The position numbers and the translations under genes were made by a program. Under the pieces are notes generated by a model. The model was not told the origin of the DNA and ran no database searches. It saw only the letters and a list, made by a program, of their open reading frames with translations. From contig NZ_JAHXPQ010000010.1 in assembly GCF_019391655.1 (NCBI RefSeq), positions 1 to 64,000 on the forward strand: 64,000 nucleotides of DNA, in the 5' to 3' direction. This DNA comes from Mucilaginibacter rivuli. Its GTDB lineage: Bacteria > Bacteroidota > Bacteroidia > Sphingobacteriales > Sphingobacteriaceae. Every line of letters begins with the position of its first letter. Position 1 is the stretch's first letter. This document shows, piece by piece, positions 8,548-17,567 of this stretch.

Positions 8548-9145
8548 TATCATCCCTGAAAAGTTTGGCAACTTTTTAAAAGTTTTCAAATCTAACTTGG
8601 TCTGTGAAGTCTGTCGCATACTCCTCATAGCCGGAGGAGCTTAGTTACTTTTCCTTGATGAAAAGTAACCAAAAATCAAGTCGCAACACTGCTACCCTGC
8701 GCTCCCTGCCGGTTCTTAACGCCGCACCGTTACGCTTTGCTCCACTCAGTACAGCTAAACCGTCATTCCCGCCATACGCCCGGCCCGCTCCGTTGCGACA
8801 GCCCCGCGCTCCTTTTTTAATAATCTTGATTCCTATGCTTGTCCCTTAATTCTTTTTTTCGACAGTAAATAAGTTTCGGCCAAAAGCGGGCAAAACAATG
8901 GTGGCCTGTGCGGTTGCAGGGCATAGCAATTTTTGCAGAAGTAAGGCCCCGAGCGAGCGAAGCAGGGCGAAAGGTTGCAGCCCAGATTTTGCCCGCTTGT
9001 GCGGCACGGCCTGTGCGAAAAGAAACCTCTTTACTGTCTTGACTTTTGGTTCTTTGGGTCAAGCCAAAGAACAAAGCCCTCGCGGGCATAGCGGGCATCC
9101 AACTAATAGTTATTACATTCAATCTTTAAATGAAAAATAATTACG
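8548..9145. repeat. GC-rich intergenic element with hairpin ends
   Basis: No credible gene lies in this 598-base gap. The left end has a 10-bp hairpin (GTTACTTTTC / GAAAAGTAAC, 8644-8669). The right end has a 9-bp hairpin (GTTCTTTGG / CCAAAGAAC, 9049-9072). The two ends are inverted relative to each other and share CTTGA[T/C]TTTTGGTT, so they behave as diverged terminal inverted repeats. The interior is richer in G and C than its surroundings and gives only poor short frames. Such hairpin-ended blocks are common between genes in Sphingobacteriaceae. I read it as a dispersed, non-coding repeat element. Confidence 0.6.
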
Positions 9146-9655
9146 ATGAGTCCAATCAATATATTAGAGAATCAAAGAAAATTTAGAGAAGCTATCGGCC
9201 AATTTATCACCGCATTTGCAGAAGTTGAAGTGTATTTAACGATATATGACTCAATGATTGACAGCAAAAGAACTAATAATGTTTTCTTAGTTGAATCATT
9301 TTCTAATCCTCTAAAAATTAAGCTAAAACACATTAATAGATTTATTAAAGAGTATCTTGGTGATAACTTTTATCTTAGATGGCAAATCATTGAAGCTGAA
9401 ATTGAAGATTTGAATTTGTTCAGACATCATATAATTCATGGGACAGGTTTTTCAAGTTACTGGTCTGAAACTATCAAGACAATGCTTAAAGAGGATTCAA
9501 AAAATCAAATCTTAAATCACAGAGAGTTTTCAATTAAAGATATAAAAGCGCTGTCGGAAAGAGTTTATCATGTTCTAACCGGAAATGACGGGATTCAAGG
9601 GATTTTCTTTGAAGACTTTATGAGAGATTTTAAAACTTATCTGCAATCTCAATAG
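9146..9655 (+). CDS. Hypothetical protein with HEPN-like R-x4-H motif
   Basis: A 169-residue mostly helical protein, AT-rich compared with its neighbours. Residues 87-100 read EDLNLFRHHIIHGT, where Arg93 and His98 form an R-x4-H motif followed by Gly. This resembles the catalytic motif of HEPN-domain RNases, often found in toxins and anti-phage systems. The N-terminal helix carries several Glu residues (AFAEVEVYL). No partner antitoxin gene is adjacent. It lies between a repeat element and the xdh operon and may be a recent insertion. I do not recognise the family, so the HEPN idea rests on this one motif and the overall helical character. Confidence 0.5.
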   Translation: MSPINILENQRKFREAIGQFITAFAEVEVYLTIYDSMIDSKRTNNVFLVESFSNPLKIKLKHINRFIKEYLGDNFYLRWQIIEAEIEDLNLFRHHIIHGTGFSSYWSETIKTMLKEDSKNQILNHREFSIKDIKALSERVYHVLTGNDGIQGIFFEDFMRDFKTYLQSQ

Positions 9656-9686
9656 CTTTAATACACAATAATCTTCACAAATTTTA

Positions 9687-9717
9687 TTGCAAATCCTCAT
9701 CATTTCTGCTAACTTTA
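9687..9717 (+). promoter_or_regulatory. Possible promoter of the xdh operon
   Basis: TTG at 9687-9689 is followed by 20 bases and then TAACTTTA at 9710-9717. The spacing is ideal and the -7 box matches in seven of eight positions. The likely TTG start codon of xdhA is 28 bases downstream. Confidence 0.35.
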
Positions 9718-9744
9718 TCGTTTGTATATCAATAAAACGCAATT

Positions 9745-11160
9745 TTGACTAAATTTATTCTAAATAATAAAGAAATTACAACCGTACTACCACAGGGTAT
9801 GCTCCTGCTTGATTTTATCAGGTATCAGCAAAACCTGAAAGGAACCAAGATTGGTTGCCGCGAGGGTGATTGTGGGGCATGCACCGTTTTGCTTGGCGAA
9901 TTGAAAGACGGGCAGGTAAAATACCAATCCGCTACGTCCTGCTTAACCCCGCTGGGTAATATTCATAACAAACACGTGGTGACCGTTGAGGGCGTAAATA
10001 TGGAAGCCCTCAACCCTATCCAGCAGGCCATGTGCGATACCGGCGGCACCCAATGCGGCTTCTGCACACCGGGTTTTATTGTATCGATGGCTGGTTATTG
10101 TTTAAGCGATGCGGAACCGACACAACAAAACGCCGTTGCCGCGGTGGATGGCAATATTTGCCGTTGTACGGGATATAAATCGATAGAGCGTGCTTTGGAT
10201 AAACTGAATGTACTTTTGGCCGATAAACCCGGGCAGGATGCCACCACCTTCGTCACCGAAAAGGCTATCCTCCCATCTTATTTTATAAGCATTCCCGAAA
10301 GGTTAAAACTGTTACAAGCCAGTGCAAACGGAACGCAACCAAAACCCGCGGCCCGTTTTGTTGGCGGCGGTACCGATCTGTACGTGCAACAGCATGAAGC
10401 TATGGTTTATGCCGATATTGATTTCCTCGCACCAAAACAGGAATTAAAAGGCGTTAGCCTTAACAGCGATACTTGCACCATTGGCGGCGCGACTACGGTA
10501 ACACAATTTGCCAGCTCGCCCATTATACAAAAGGCTTTTGCGAATGTACAGCAATATGTTGAGTTGGTATCATCAACGCCCATCCGTAACATAGCCACCT
10601 TCGCGGGCAACTTTGTAAACGCCTCGCCCATTGGCGATTTCTCCATTTTCTTTTTGGCCTTGGATGCGCAACTGGAAATGAGAGATGGTACAAGTACCCG
10701 CAATATCCCGTTAAGGCAATTTTATAAAGGCTATAAAACTTTGGATAAGCAACCCCAGGAATATATCAGCAAATTCAGCTTCCGTTTGCCGGATGCCAAT
10801 ACGCTTTTCAATTTTGAAAAGGTAAGCAAGCGTACCCACTTAGATATTGCCAGCGTAAATAGCGCCATCGAATTGGTGATGAACGGCGATACCATAACTG
10901 TAGCATCTATTTCCGCAGGCGGCGTTGGGCCAACGCCTTTGTATTTAACGAAGGCCTCGGCTTTCTTTACTGGAAAAACATTGACTGAAGATTTGGTATT
11001 AGAAGCCATAGAGATAGCCCAAACCGAAGTCAGCCCCATTAGTGATGCCCGCGGCACCGACGATTATAAACGTCTGTTGTTGGGCCAGTTGATAAAGGCG
11101 CACTTTATTAAACTGTTCCCCGCGCTGCAAATTGATAAACTGTTAACCCTCGCCGTATGA
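9745..11160 (+). CDS. xdhA: Xanthine dehydrogenase small subunit (2Fe-2S and FAD)
   Basis: A 471-residue electron-transfer subunit that takes electrons from the molybdenum subunit and passes them to NAD+ or another acceptor. The plant-type 2Fe-2S domain has Cys38, Cys43, Cys46 and Cys66. The second 2Fe-2S domain has Cys104, Cys107, Cys139 and Cys141. The FAD domain starts with FVGGGTDLYV near residue 205 and includes TPIRNIATFAGNFVNASPIGD. A TTG start codon is chosen because an in-frame stop lies 12 bases upstream and the protein then begins exactly at the family N-terminus. Its stop overlaps the xdhB start (ATGA). Confidence 0.93.
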   Translation: MTKFILNNKEITTVLPQGMLLLDFIRYQQNLKGTKIGCREGDCGACTVLLGELKDGQVKYQSATSCLTPLGNIHNKHVVTVEGVNMEALNPIQQAMCDTGGTQCGFCTPGFIVSMAGYCLSDAEPTQQNAVAAVDGNICRCTGYKSIERALDKLNVLLADKPGQDATTFVTEKAILPSYFISIPERLKLLQASANGTQPKPAARFVGGGTDLYVQQHEAMVYADIDFLAPKQELKGVSLNSDTCTIGGATTVTQFASSPIIQKAFANVQQYVELVSSTPIRNIATFAGNFVNASPIGDFSIFFLALDAQLEMRDGTSTRNIPLRQFYKGYKTLDKQPQEYISKFSFRLPDANTLFNFEKVSKRTHLDIASVNSAIELVMNGDTITVASISAGGVGPTPLYLTKASAFFTGKTLTEDLVLEAIEIAQTEVSPISDARGTDDYKRLLLGQLIKAHFIKLFPALQIDKLLTLAV

Positions 11161-13469
11161 AGAATATAGATTCCAAAACCCATACGCGTGGCGAGTCGAT
11201 TTACCTCGACGACATTCCTTTGATACAAGGCACCTTGTTTGGCTGCGTTTATGGTTCGCCTATTGCACATGGCAAACTTAAAGGCATCGATTTAGCCGAA
11301 GCTCTAAAAGTTGAGGGCGTTGTGCAAATTTACACCCACAAAGACATTACCGGCGAAAACCAGATAGGTGGCATTGTGCCAGATGAACCGCTTTTGGCCG
11401 AGCACCACGTAGATTTTTGCGGCATGCCCGTAGCCTTCGTAGTTGCCGAAACTGATGAAGCGGCACGCCACGCGGCTAAACTCATTAAAGCCGATATTGA
11501 GCCACTTCCTGTCATCACTGATCCGCGCGAGGCACAGGCATTAGGACAACTCATCGTTCCGCCGCGTACGCACCGTTTGGGCGATATTGATGCCGCATGG
11601 CAGCAGTGTGAGTATATTTTTGAGGGGCAGGCTGATACGAATGGTCAGGAGCATTTATACATCGAAACGCAGGGAGCTTACGCCATTCCGCAGGAGAATG
11701 ATGCAATAAAACTGTATTCGAGTACGCAAAGTCCGCGCGCTACGCAGGCGGCATCATGCAAAGTAACCGGTTTGCCCATGCACCAGGTCGAGGTAGATGT
11801 GATACGCCTTGGCGGCGGTTTTGGAGGTAAAGAAGATCAGGCCAATGCCTGGGCAGCTTTATGCGCATTAGCCGCTCATACGCTAAAAAAACCGGTAAAA
11901 TACTCGCTCGACCGCATGGAAGATATGCGTATGACGGGCAAGCGCCACCCCTATTCGTCCGACTTTAAAATTGGTTTGGATAAGAACTATAAGATACTGG
12001 CCTACGATGTTACCTTTTACCAAAACGCCGGTGCCGCCGCCGATCTTTCGCCGGCTGTATTAGAGCGTACACTGTTCCATTGCACCAACAGCTATTTTAT
12101 TCCGAATGTTAAAGCCGTAGCCTACAGCTGCCGTACGCATTTACCACCTAACACCGCTTTCCGTGGCTTTGGCGGTCCGCAGGGCATGTTCGTTATTGAG
12201 GCAGCTATCAATAAAGCTGCGGAGAATTTGGGCGTAAATGCGACCGTTATTCAGAAAGCAAACCTCAACAAAACAGGCGATGAGTTTGCTTACGGCCAAA
12301 AGGCTGAAAGTGAATCACATGCCTGCTGGGAAAAGGCGGAAGATATTTACAATATTGAATCGGTAATAAAAGAGACGGATTGGTTCAACAAAACCAATGT
12401 ACTTTACAAAAAGGGCATTTCGTTTATGCCGATATGCTTCGGTATCTCGTTCACCAACACCATGATGAACCAGGCACGTGCTTTGGTGCATGTGTACACT
12501 GATGGTAGCGTGAGCGTGAGCACCGGCGCGGTGGAAATGGGCCAGGGCGTGAATACCAAAATGATACAAGTAGCATCGCATGTGTTTGCCATTAGTCCCG
12601 ACAAGGTAAAACTAAAAAGCACCAGCACCGACCGTGTGGCCAATACATCGCCATCCGCGGCAAGCGCCACCGCCGACTTGAATGGTAAAGCAACATATTT
12701 AGCCTGTACCGCCATCGCCGAAAGGCTTTTAGCCGTAGCTGCCGAAGAATTGCATGTAGATGTAAGCACGCTGAGTTTGAAAGATGAGTTTGTTTGCGCC
12801 AATGGCAAGAATACCGAAATTGATTGGAAACGATTGGTGATGATGGCTTTCTTTAAACGTGTTAACTTGTCAGAACATGCGCATTATGCCACGCCAATTA
12901 TCCATTATGATAAGCTGAAAGAAAAAGGCCACCCCTTTGCCTATCACGTTTACGGCACGGCCATAACCGAAGTAACAATTGATTGCCTTCGCGGGACGTA
13001 TACCATTGATGCGGTTAAAGTAGTACACGATTTTGGCCAAAGCATGAACCCGATGATAGACCGCGGACAAATTGAAGGCGGCATTGTGCAGGGCCTCGGT
13101 TGGATGACCATTGAGGAACTGATTTACGATAAGGACGGCAAACTACGCTCGAACGCGTTATCAACTTACAAAGTGCCTGATATTTATTCGGTACCCAAAG
13201 TATTGGATATCGACTTTTTAGATAACAGCAAGGATAACCTGGCCATCTTCCGCTCAAAAGCGGTTGGCGAGCCCCCGTTGATGTACGGGATAGGCGCCTT
13301 CTTCGCTTTGCGTAACGCGATAAAGACGTTTAATCCGAAAGCTCAGGTACCTTTCTCTGCACCGATGACACCCGAGAAAACTTTGATGGCCCTATATTCC
13401 AAACCACTGCAACCCGACCAGGAAAAGAATGAAGAAACAACAAGCAGTCTGGAAGTTAATAGCCAATAG
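11157..13469 (+). CDS. xdhB: Xanthine dehydrogenase molybdopterin-binding subunit
   Basis: A 770-residue catalytic subunit that oxidises hypoxanthine to xanthine and xanthine to urate. It has the a/b hammerhead start (HTRGESIYLDDIP), the molybdopterin motif GGGFGGKEDQANAW, and the substrate-binding AFRGFGGPQG, whose Arg is typical of purine-specific enzymes. The cofactor motif is EMGQGVNTKMIQVA and the catalytic Glu lies in KAVGEPPLMYGIGAF. These residues favour true xanthine dehydrogenase over aldehyde or CO dehydrogenase relatives. The first four bases overlap xdhA, and the 3' end overlaps xdhC by about 40 bases, so translation is probably coupled. Confidence 0.93.
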   Translation: MKNIDSKTHTRGESIYLDDIPLIQGTLFGCVYGSPIAHGKLKGIDLAEALKVEGVVQIYTHKDITGENQIGGIVPDEPLLAEHHVDFCGMPVAFVVAETDEAARHAAKLIKADIEPLPVITDPREAQALGQLIVPPRTHRLGDIDAAWQQCEYIFEGQADTNGQEHLYIETQGAYAIPQENDAIKLYSSTQSPRATQAASCKVTGLPMHQVEVDVIRLGGGFGGKEDQANAWAALCALAAHTLKKPVKYSLDRMEDMRMTGKRHPYSSDFKIGLDKNYKILAYDVTFYQNAGAAADLSPAVLERTLFHCTNSYFIPNVKAVAYSCRTHLPPNTAFRGFGGPQGMFVIEAAINKAAENLGVNATVIQKANLNKTGDEFAYGQKAESESHACWEKAEDIYNIESVIKETDWFNKTNVLYKKGISFMPICFGISFTNTMMNQARALVHVYTDGSVSVSTGAVEMGQGVNTKMIQVASHVFAISPDKVKLKSTSTDRVANTSPSAASATADLNGKATYLACTAIAERLLAVAAEELHVDVSTLSLKDEFVCANGKNTEIDWKRLVMMAFFKRVNLSEHAHYATPIIHYDKLKEKGHPFAYHVYGTAITEVTIDCLRGTYTIDAVKVVHDFGQSMNPMIDRGQIEGGIVQGLGWMTIEELIYDKDGKLRSNALSTYKVPDIYSVPKVLDIDFLDNSKDNLAIFRSKAVGEPPLMYGIGAFFALRNAIKTFNPKAQVPFSAPMTPEKTLMALYSKPLQPDQEKNEETTSSLEVNSQ

Positions 13470-14397
13470 TTTAAGGCAAAGTACGCCCATAATGCTGTTG
13501 TATGTGTTGGAAAGCAAAGGCAGCAGCCCTGGCCGCAAACGTTTTTTTATGGCTGTTACCCGCGATGGCGTAATGGAAGGCTCAATAGGCGGTGGCATTA
13601 TGGAACACAAGTTTGTGGAAATGGCCAAAGAAAAGCTGCAACACAACGAGCCAACCATCAGCGTTAAGCAGCAAATACATGACAAACAAGCCGCTAAAAA
13701 CCAAAGCGGCATGATATGCTCGGGTGAACAGACGATAATGCTCTACCGGGTTAAACAGGAAAATTTAAAAACAATAGATAATATTACAGCCAGCCTCGAA
13801 CTAAATAATAACGGTTTGTTAATGCTCTCGCCAAATGGTTTAGCTTTTGATGATGAACTGAATGGTCGCGATGATGTGTTTCAGATAAAGTCAGAAACGG
13901 ATTGGTTTTATCATGAAGTAACGGGCTACCGCAATCATATCCACATCATCGGCGGCGGACATTGTGCGTTGGAACTTTCGCGGATGATGAGTGTGCTGGG
14001 GTTTTATGTTCATGTGTATGAGGACAGGCCCGAACTAAATACCCTCCAGCAAAATGAATACGCCAACGAGAAAACTTTAGTTAATGACTATAGTGAGTTG
14101 AATGATATAATTAATTCAAATACAAGTAATTATGTTGTTTTAATGACATGGGGGTATCGTACCGATGATATCGCATTAAGGGCGATAATTAACAAAGAGT
14201 TTAAGTACCTCGGCGTATTGGGTAGCCGTAAAAAGATTAAAAAAATGTTTACCGATTACGCCGAAATAGGTATTGATGAAACAAAACTGAAACGCATCCA
14301 CTCGCCCATCGGCATACAAATCAAAAGCCAAACACCTGAAGAGATAGCGGTGAGCATAGCGGCGCAAATTATCAAAGTAAAAAATGCCTCGCTGTAG
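13429..14397 (+). CDS. xdhC: XdhC family protein, molybdenum cofactor insertion factor
   Basis: A 322-residue accessory factor that carries the sulfurated molybdenum cofactor to the xanthine dehydrogenase apoprotein. The N-terminal XdhC/CoxI domain has ESKGSSPGRKRFFM and GSIGGGIMEHK. The C-terminal Rossmann domain has HIIGGGHCALELSRMMSVLG near residue 178, then LMTWGYRTDD and YLGVLGSRKKIKKM. It overlaps the end of xdhB by about 40 bases in another frame. The start ATG-AAG-AAA gives the expected N-terminus. The urease operon follows after 44 bases, so the two may be read through. Confidence 0.9.
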   Translation: MKKQQAVWKLIANSLRQSTPIMLLYVLESKGSSPGRKRFFMAVTRDGVMEGSIGGGIMEHKFVEMAKEKLQHNEPTISVKQQIHDKQAAKNQSGMICSGEQTIMLYRVKQENLKTIDNITASLELNNNGLLMLSPNGLAFDDELNGRDDVFQIKSETDWFYHEVTGYRNHIHIIGGGHCALELSRMMSVLGFYVHVYEDRPELNTLQQNEYANEKTLVNDYSELNDIINSNTSNYVVLMTWGYRTDDIALRAIINKEFKYLGVLGSRKKIKKMFTDYAEIGIDETKLKRIHSPIGIQIKSQTPEEIAVSIAAQIIKVKNASL

Positions 14398-14441
14398 GCT
14401 TAATTAAATGATTTTTAATATATTGAGCTTTATTTAAACAG

Positions 14442-14744
14442 ATGCATTTAACACCCAGAGAATCAGAAAAGTTATTATTGTTCCTTGCGGGAGAACTGGC
14501 CGAAAAGCGTAAAGCACGGGGATTGAAATTAAACTATCCGGAAGCGATAGCATTGATTAGCAGTCACCTGCAGGAAGCTGCCCGTGATGGCCGTTCCGTT
14601 GCCGACCTGATGCAATACGGCGCCACCATCCTCACCCGCGATGACGTAATGGAAGGCATCCCCGAAATGATACACGAGATACAGATAGAAGCCACATTTC
14701 CGGATGGTACGAAATTGGTTACGGTGCATGATCCGATAAGGTGA
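14442..14744 (+). CDS. ureA: Urease subunit gamma
   Basis: A 100-residue gamma subunit of nickel urease, which hydrolyses urea to ammonia and carbamate. It starts MHLTPRESEKLLLFLAGELA and contains NYPEAIALIS, EAARDGRSVADLM and GIPEMIHEIQIEATFPDGTKLVTVHDPI, all family signatures. Length is exactly as in other three-subunit ureases. It is separated from ureB by about 178 bases that hold a palindromic repeat (14744-14922), which is unusual because these genes are normally almost contiguous. Confidence 0.96.
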   Translation: MHLTPRESEKLLLFLAGELAEKRKARGLKLNYPEAIALISSHLQEAARDGRSVADLMQYGATILTRDDVMEGIPEMIHEIQIEATFPDGTKLVTVHDPIR

Positions 14745-14922
14745 CCTCCTAACCCCCTGAAGGTGGAAGTGATGTCGGCCTAGACAAATTAATAAAAGCA
14801 CCGGGCGGTGCGATTCCCCTCTTGAGAGGGGTGCAGGGTTGTATCACTCGCGAATAACACACCTCGCCATCACACAAGTCAACGCACGCCCCTCTCAAGA
14901 GGGGATTTAAAACAAAAAACAA
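14744..14922. repeat. Palindromic intergenic repeat between ureA and ureB
   Basis: A perfect 17-bp inverted repeat (TCCCCTCTTGAGAGGGG at 14815-14831 and its complement at 14889-14905) encloses 57 bases. Each arm is also partly self-complementary (CCCCTCTTGAGAGGGG). Just upstream lies CCTCCTAACCCCCTGAAGG, a phrase typical of dispersed Bacteroidota intergenic repeats. A shorter related phrase follows ureC near 17016. It may act as a processing or partial termination site inside the operon. Confidence 0.65.
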
Positions 14923-15303
14923 ATGCCCATGATACCAGGCGAATACATACTCAAATCCGAACCCATCCAATGTAATGTTGGCCGCCCAACCATCAACATA
15001 ACCGTCGTAAACACCGGCGACCGCCCCGTGCAGGTTGGCTCACATTATCACTTCTTCGAAAGCAATAAACAACTGGAGTTTGATCGCGCCAAGGCATTTG
15101 GCATGCGGTTGAACATCGCGGCTAGCACGGCCGTACGCTTTGAACCGGGCGAAGAAAAGGAAGTAACACTCACCACCTTTGGCGGAAATCGTAAAATATA
15201 CGGTTTTAACAATCTGGTTAACGGTGAAACTATTTCCGCCGCAGCGAAACAAAAAGCTATGGAAAAAGTATTGGCACAGGGCTTTAAAAATAAAACCACA
15301 TGA
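14923..15303 (+). CDS. ureB: Urease subunit beta
   Basis: A 126-residue beta subunit of urease. It has the N-terminal MIPGEYILKSEPIQCN, the conserved NTGDRPVQVGSHYHFFESN and the RLNIAASTAVRFEPGEEKEVTLTTFGG block. It packs against the alpha subunit in the cytoplasmic (alpha beta gamma)3 complex. The TGA stop overlaps the ureC start (ATGA), which suggests translational coupling. The start at 14923 sits right after the palindromic repeat; a second Met at codon 3 is the more usual N-terminus. Confidence 0.95.
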   Translation: MPMIPGEYILKSEPIQCNVGRPTINITVVNTGDRPVQVGSHYHFFESNKQLEFDRAKAFGMRLNIAASTAVRFEPGEEKEVTLTTFGGNRKIYGFNNLVNGETISAAAKQKAMEKVLAQGFKNKTT

Positions 15304-17015
15304 GTTTAAGCATCAACCGCATAAAATACGCCAACATGTTTGGCCCAACCACGGGCGATAAAGTGCGCCTGGGCGACACCGATCTCATCATCGAAATTGA
15401 AAAAGACTTTACCGTTTACGGCGACGAGGGCAAGTTTGGCGGCGGCAAAACCATCCGCGATGGTATGGCGCAATCGGCAACAGCAACCCGCAGCGAAAAC
15501 GTGCTCGATTTTGTCATTACCAGTGTGATGATAATCGATCATTGGGGTATTGTAAAAGGCGATATTGGCATAAAAGATGGTAAGATAGTCGCCATTGGCA
15601 AAGCAGGCAACTCTGATACCATGGATGGCGTAACGTCCAACATGATCATCGGCGCATCTACCGAGGTGCATGGCGGCGCGGGTTTGATAGCCACAGCAGG
15701 TGGCATAGATACGCATATCCACTTTATTTGTCCGCAGCAGATAGACCATGCTTTATTCAGCGGAATAACCACTATGATAGGCGGTGGCACAGGCCCTGCC
15801 GATGGTACCAACGCCACTACCGTTACCCCCGGCGCATGGAATATCGAAAAAATGCTGCAATCGGCGGATGCCTTCCCGATGAACCTTGGTTTTTTCGGCA
15901 AAGGCAATTGCGCCGAGCTGGCACCTTTGCAAGAACAGATCGAAGCCGGGGCGTTAGGCTTAAAAATACACGAGGATTGGGGCTCCACTCCTGCTGTTAT
16001 TGATGCTTCACTTAAAATAGCGGATGAGTTTGATATACAGGTTGCTATACATACCGACACGTTGAACGAAGCCGGCTTTTTGGAAGATACCATCAAAGCT
16101 ATCAATGGCCGCGTGATACACACTTTCCATACCGAAGGCGCGGGAGGTGGGCATGCGCCGGATATTATCAAGGCGGCTATGTACCCTAATATTTTGCCAT
16201 CGTCAACAAATCCAACACGTCCATACACGGTTAACACGATTGATGAGCATTTGGATATGCTGATGGTTTGCCACCATTTAGATAAGTCGGTGCCCGAGGA
16301 TGTGGCTTTCGCCGATTCGCGTATCCGCCCCGAAACCATCGCCGCTGAGGATATTCTGCATGATATGGGCGTTTTCAGCATGATGAGTTCCGACTCGCAG
16401 GCCATGGGCCGCGTGGCCGAGGTAATTACCCGCACCTGGCAAACGGCCGATAAGATGAAAAAACAGCGCGGCTTTTTACCGCAGGATAAGGAGAACGATA
16501 ACTATCGCGTAAAGCGTTATTTGGCAAAATACACCATTAACCCGGCAATTAGTCATGGTATTTCGGAGTACGTAGGTTCGTTAGAGCCGGGTAAGCTTGC
16601 CGATCTGGTATTATGGAAACCATCCATGTTTGGCGCTAAGCCCGAAATGATCGTAAAAGGCGGCATGATCATCGCCGCTCGCATGGGCGATCCGAACGCC
16701 TCCATACCAACGCCGCAGCCTGTAATTTACCGCCACATGTTTGGCGCGCATGGCAAGGCCTTGTTTAAAACCTGTGCCACCTTTGTTTCGCAGCTTTCGG
16801 TAGATAAGGGTGTGGTACAAAGTTATGGTTTGGATAAAATGCTGCTCCCTGTAAAAAACTGTCGCAACATTGGTAAAAAGGACCTTATTCATAACAATGC
16901 CACGCCACAGATAGATGTAAACCCCGAAAATTACCATGTACAAGTTGATGGCGAGCACATCACCTGCGAACCGGTTTCTGTGGTGCCGTTAGCACAGCGG
17001 TACTTTTTGTTTTAG
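15300..17015 (+). CDS. ureC: Urease subunit alpha (catalytic)
   Basis: The 571-residue catalytic subunit. Nickel ligands are visible: HIHF in GGIDTHIHFICPQQ, the carbamylated Lys in GALGLKIHEDWGSTPA, the His residues in VAIHTDTLNEAGF and HTFHTEGAGGGHAPDI, and the Asp in MMSSDSQAMGRV. The mobile flap has MVCHHLDKSVPEDVAFADSRIRPETIAAEDILHDMG with the conserved CHHL. All active-site residues are present and the length is typical, so it should be active once UreDEFG load nickel. It releases two ammonia per urea made by upstream purine breakdown or taken up from outside. Confidence 0.97.
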   Translation: MSLSINRIKYANMFGPTTGDKVRLGDTDLIIEIEKDFTVYGDEGKFGGGKTIRDGMAQSATATRSENVLDFVITSVMIIDHWGIVKGDIGIKDGKIVAIGKAGNSDTMDGVTSNMIIGASTEVHGGAGLIATAGGIDTHIHFICPQQIDHALFSGITTMIGGGTGPADGTNATTVTPGAWNIEKMLQSADAFPMNLGFFGKGNCAELAPLQEQIEAGALGLKIHEDWGSTPAVIDASLKIADEFDIQVAIHTDTLNEAGFLEDTIKAINGRVIHTFHTEGAGGGHAPDIIKAAMYPNILPSSTNPTRPYTVNTIDEHLDMLMVCHHLDKSVPEDVAFADSRIRPETIAAEDILHDMGVFSMMSSDSQAMGRVAEVITRTWQTADKMKKQRGFLPQDKENDNYRVKRYLAKYTINPAISHGISEYVGSLEPGKLADLVLWKPSMFGAKPEMIVKGGMIIAARMGDPNASIPTPQPVIYRHMFGAHGKALFKTCATFVSQLSVDKGVVQSYGLDKMLLPVKNCRNIGKKDLIHNNATPQIDVNPENYHVQVDGEHITCEPVSVVPLAQRYFLF

Positions 17016-17054
17016 CCCCCGGCCTCCTAAAGGGAGAGTAATTAACACTATAAA

Positions 17055-17567
17055 ATGCTTGTTCATCAGAAGATAGGAAATATAGATTCGACAGAGGTTG
17101 ATAGTAATATGATCGACTGGCTTTCGCTGGAATGGTACGAAATGCAAAAGCGTATTATGCACAAGCGTACTCAATCGGGCGTTGAAGTTGCCATTAAGTT
17201 TTTAGGTGGCGGGCAAAACCTAACACAGGGCGATATTCTTTATCAGGATGATAAAACCGTAATTGCGGTCAACATAATGCCTTGCGAGGTGATCGTCATC
17301 AAACCAAAGAACATGTTCGAGATGGCTTCGGTGTGTTACGAGATAGGTAACAAGCATCTCCCTTTGTTTTATCATGAAGATGAGGTGTTGGTTGTGTTTG
17401 AAGCGCCGCTGTTTCGCTTATTATCCGCTTCGGGATACAATGTCGCACAAGCGGCAAGGAAGCTGTTAAACCCACTTAAAACAAGCGTGGCAGCACACGA
17501 ACATAACGGTGGAAGTAGTGAAACACTCTTCTCTAAAATAATGAAATTAACCAATCCGCAACAATGA
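17055..17567 (+). CDS. ureE: Urease accessory protein UreE (nickel chaperone)
   Basis: A 170-residue metallochaperone. The N-terminal domain has DWLSLEWYEMQKRIMHKRTQSGVEVA. The metal-binding domain contains CYEIGNKHLPLFYHEDEVLVVFEAP, where the conserved His of the GN(K/R)H motif binds nickel. The C-terminus is not His-rich (AAHEHNGGSSETLF only), so nickel storage capacity is probably low. It follows ureC after 39 bases containing CCCCCGGCCTCCTAAAGG, a fragment of the same dispersed repeat as in the ureA-ureB gap. Its stop overlaps the ureF start. Confidence 0.9.
   Translation: MLVHQKIGNIDSTEVDSNMIDWLSLEWYEMQKRIMHKRTQSGVEVAIKFLGGGQNLTQGDILYQDDKTVIAVNIMPCEVIVIKPKNMFEMASVCYEIGNKHLPLFYHEDEVLVVFEAPLFRLLSASGYNVAQAARKLLNPLKTSVAAHEHNGGSSETLFSKIMKLTNPQQ

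Noticed and set aside
8655..9140. Reading frames in the GC-rich block (8655-8849, 8817-9122 and 8898-9140)
   Set aside because: Odd, repetitive translations with no known motif, lying inside the hairpin-ended repeat element. I take them as non-coding.
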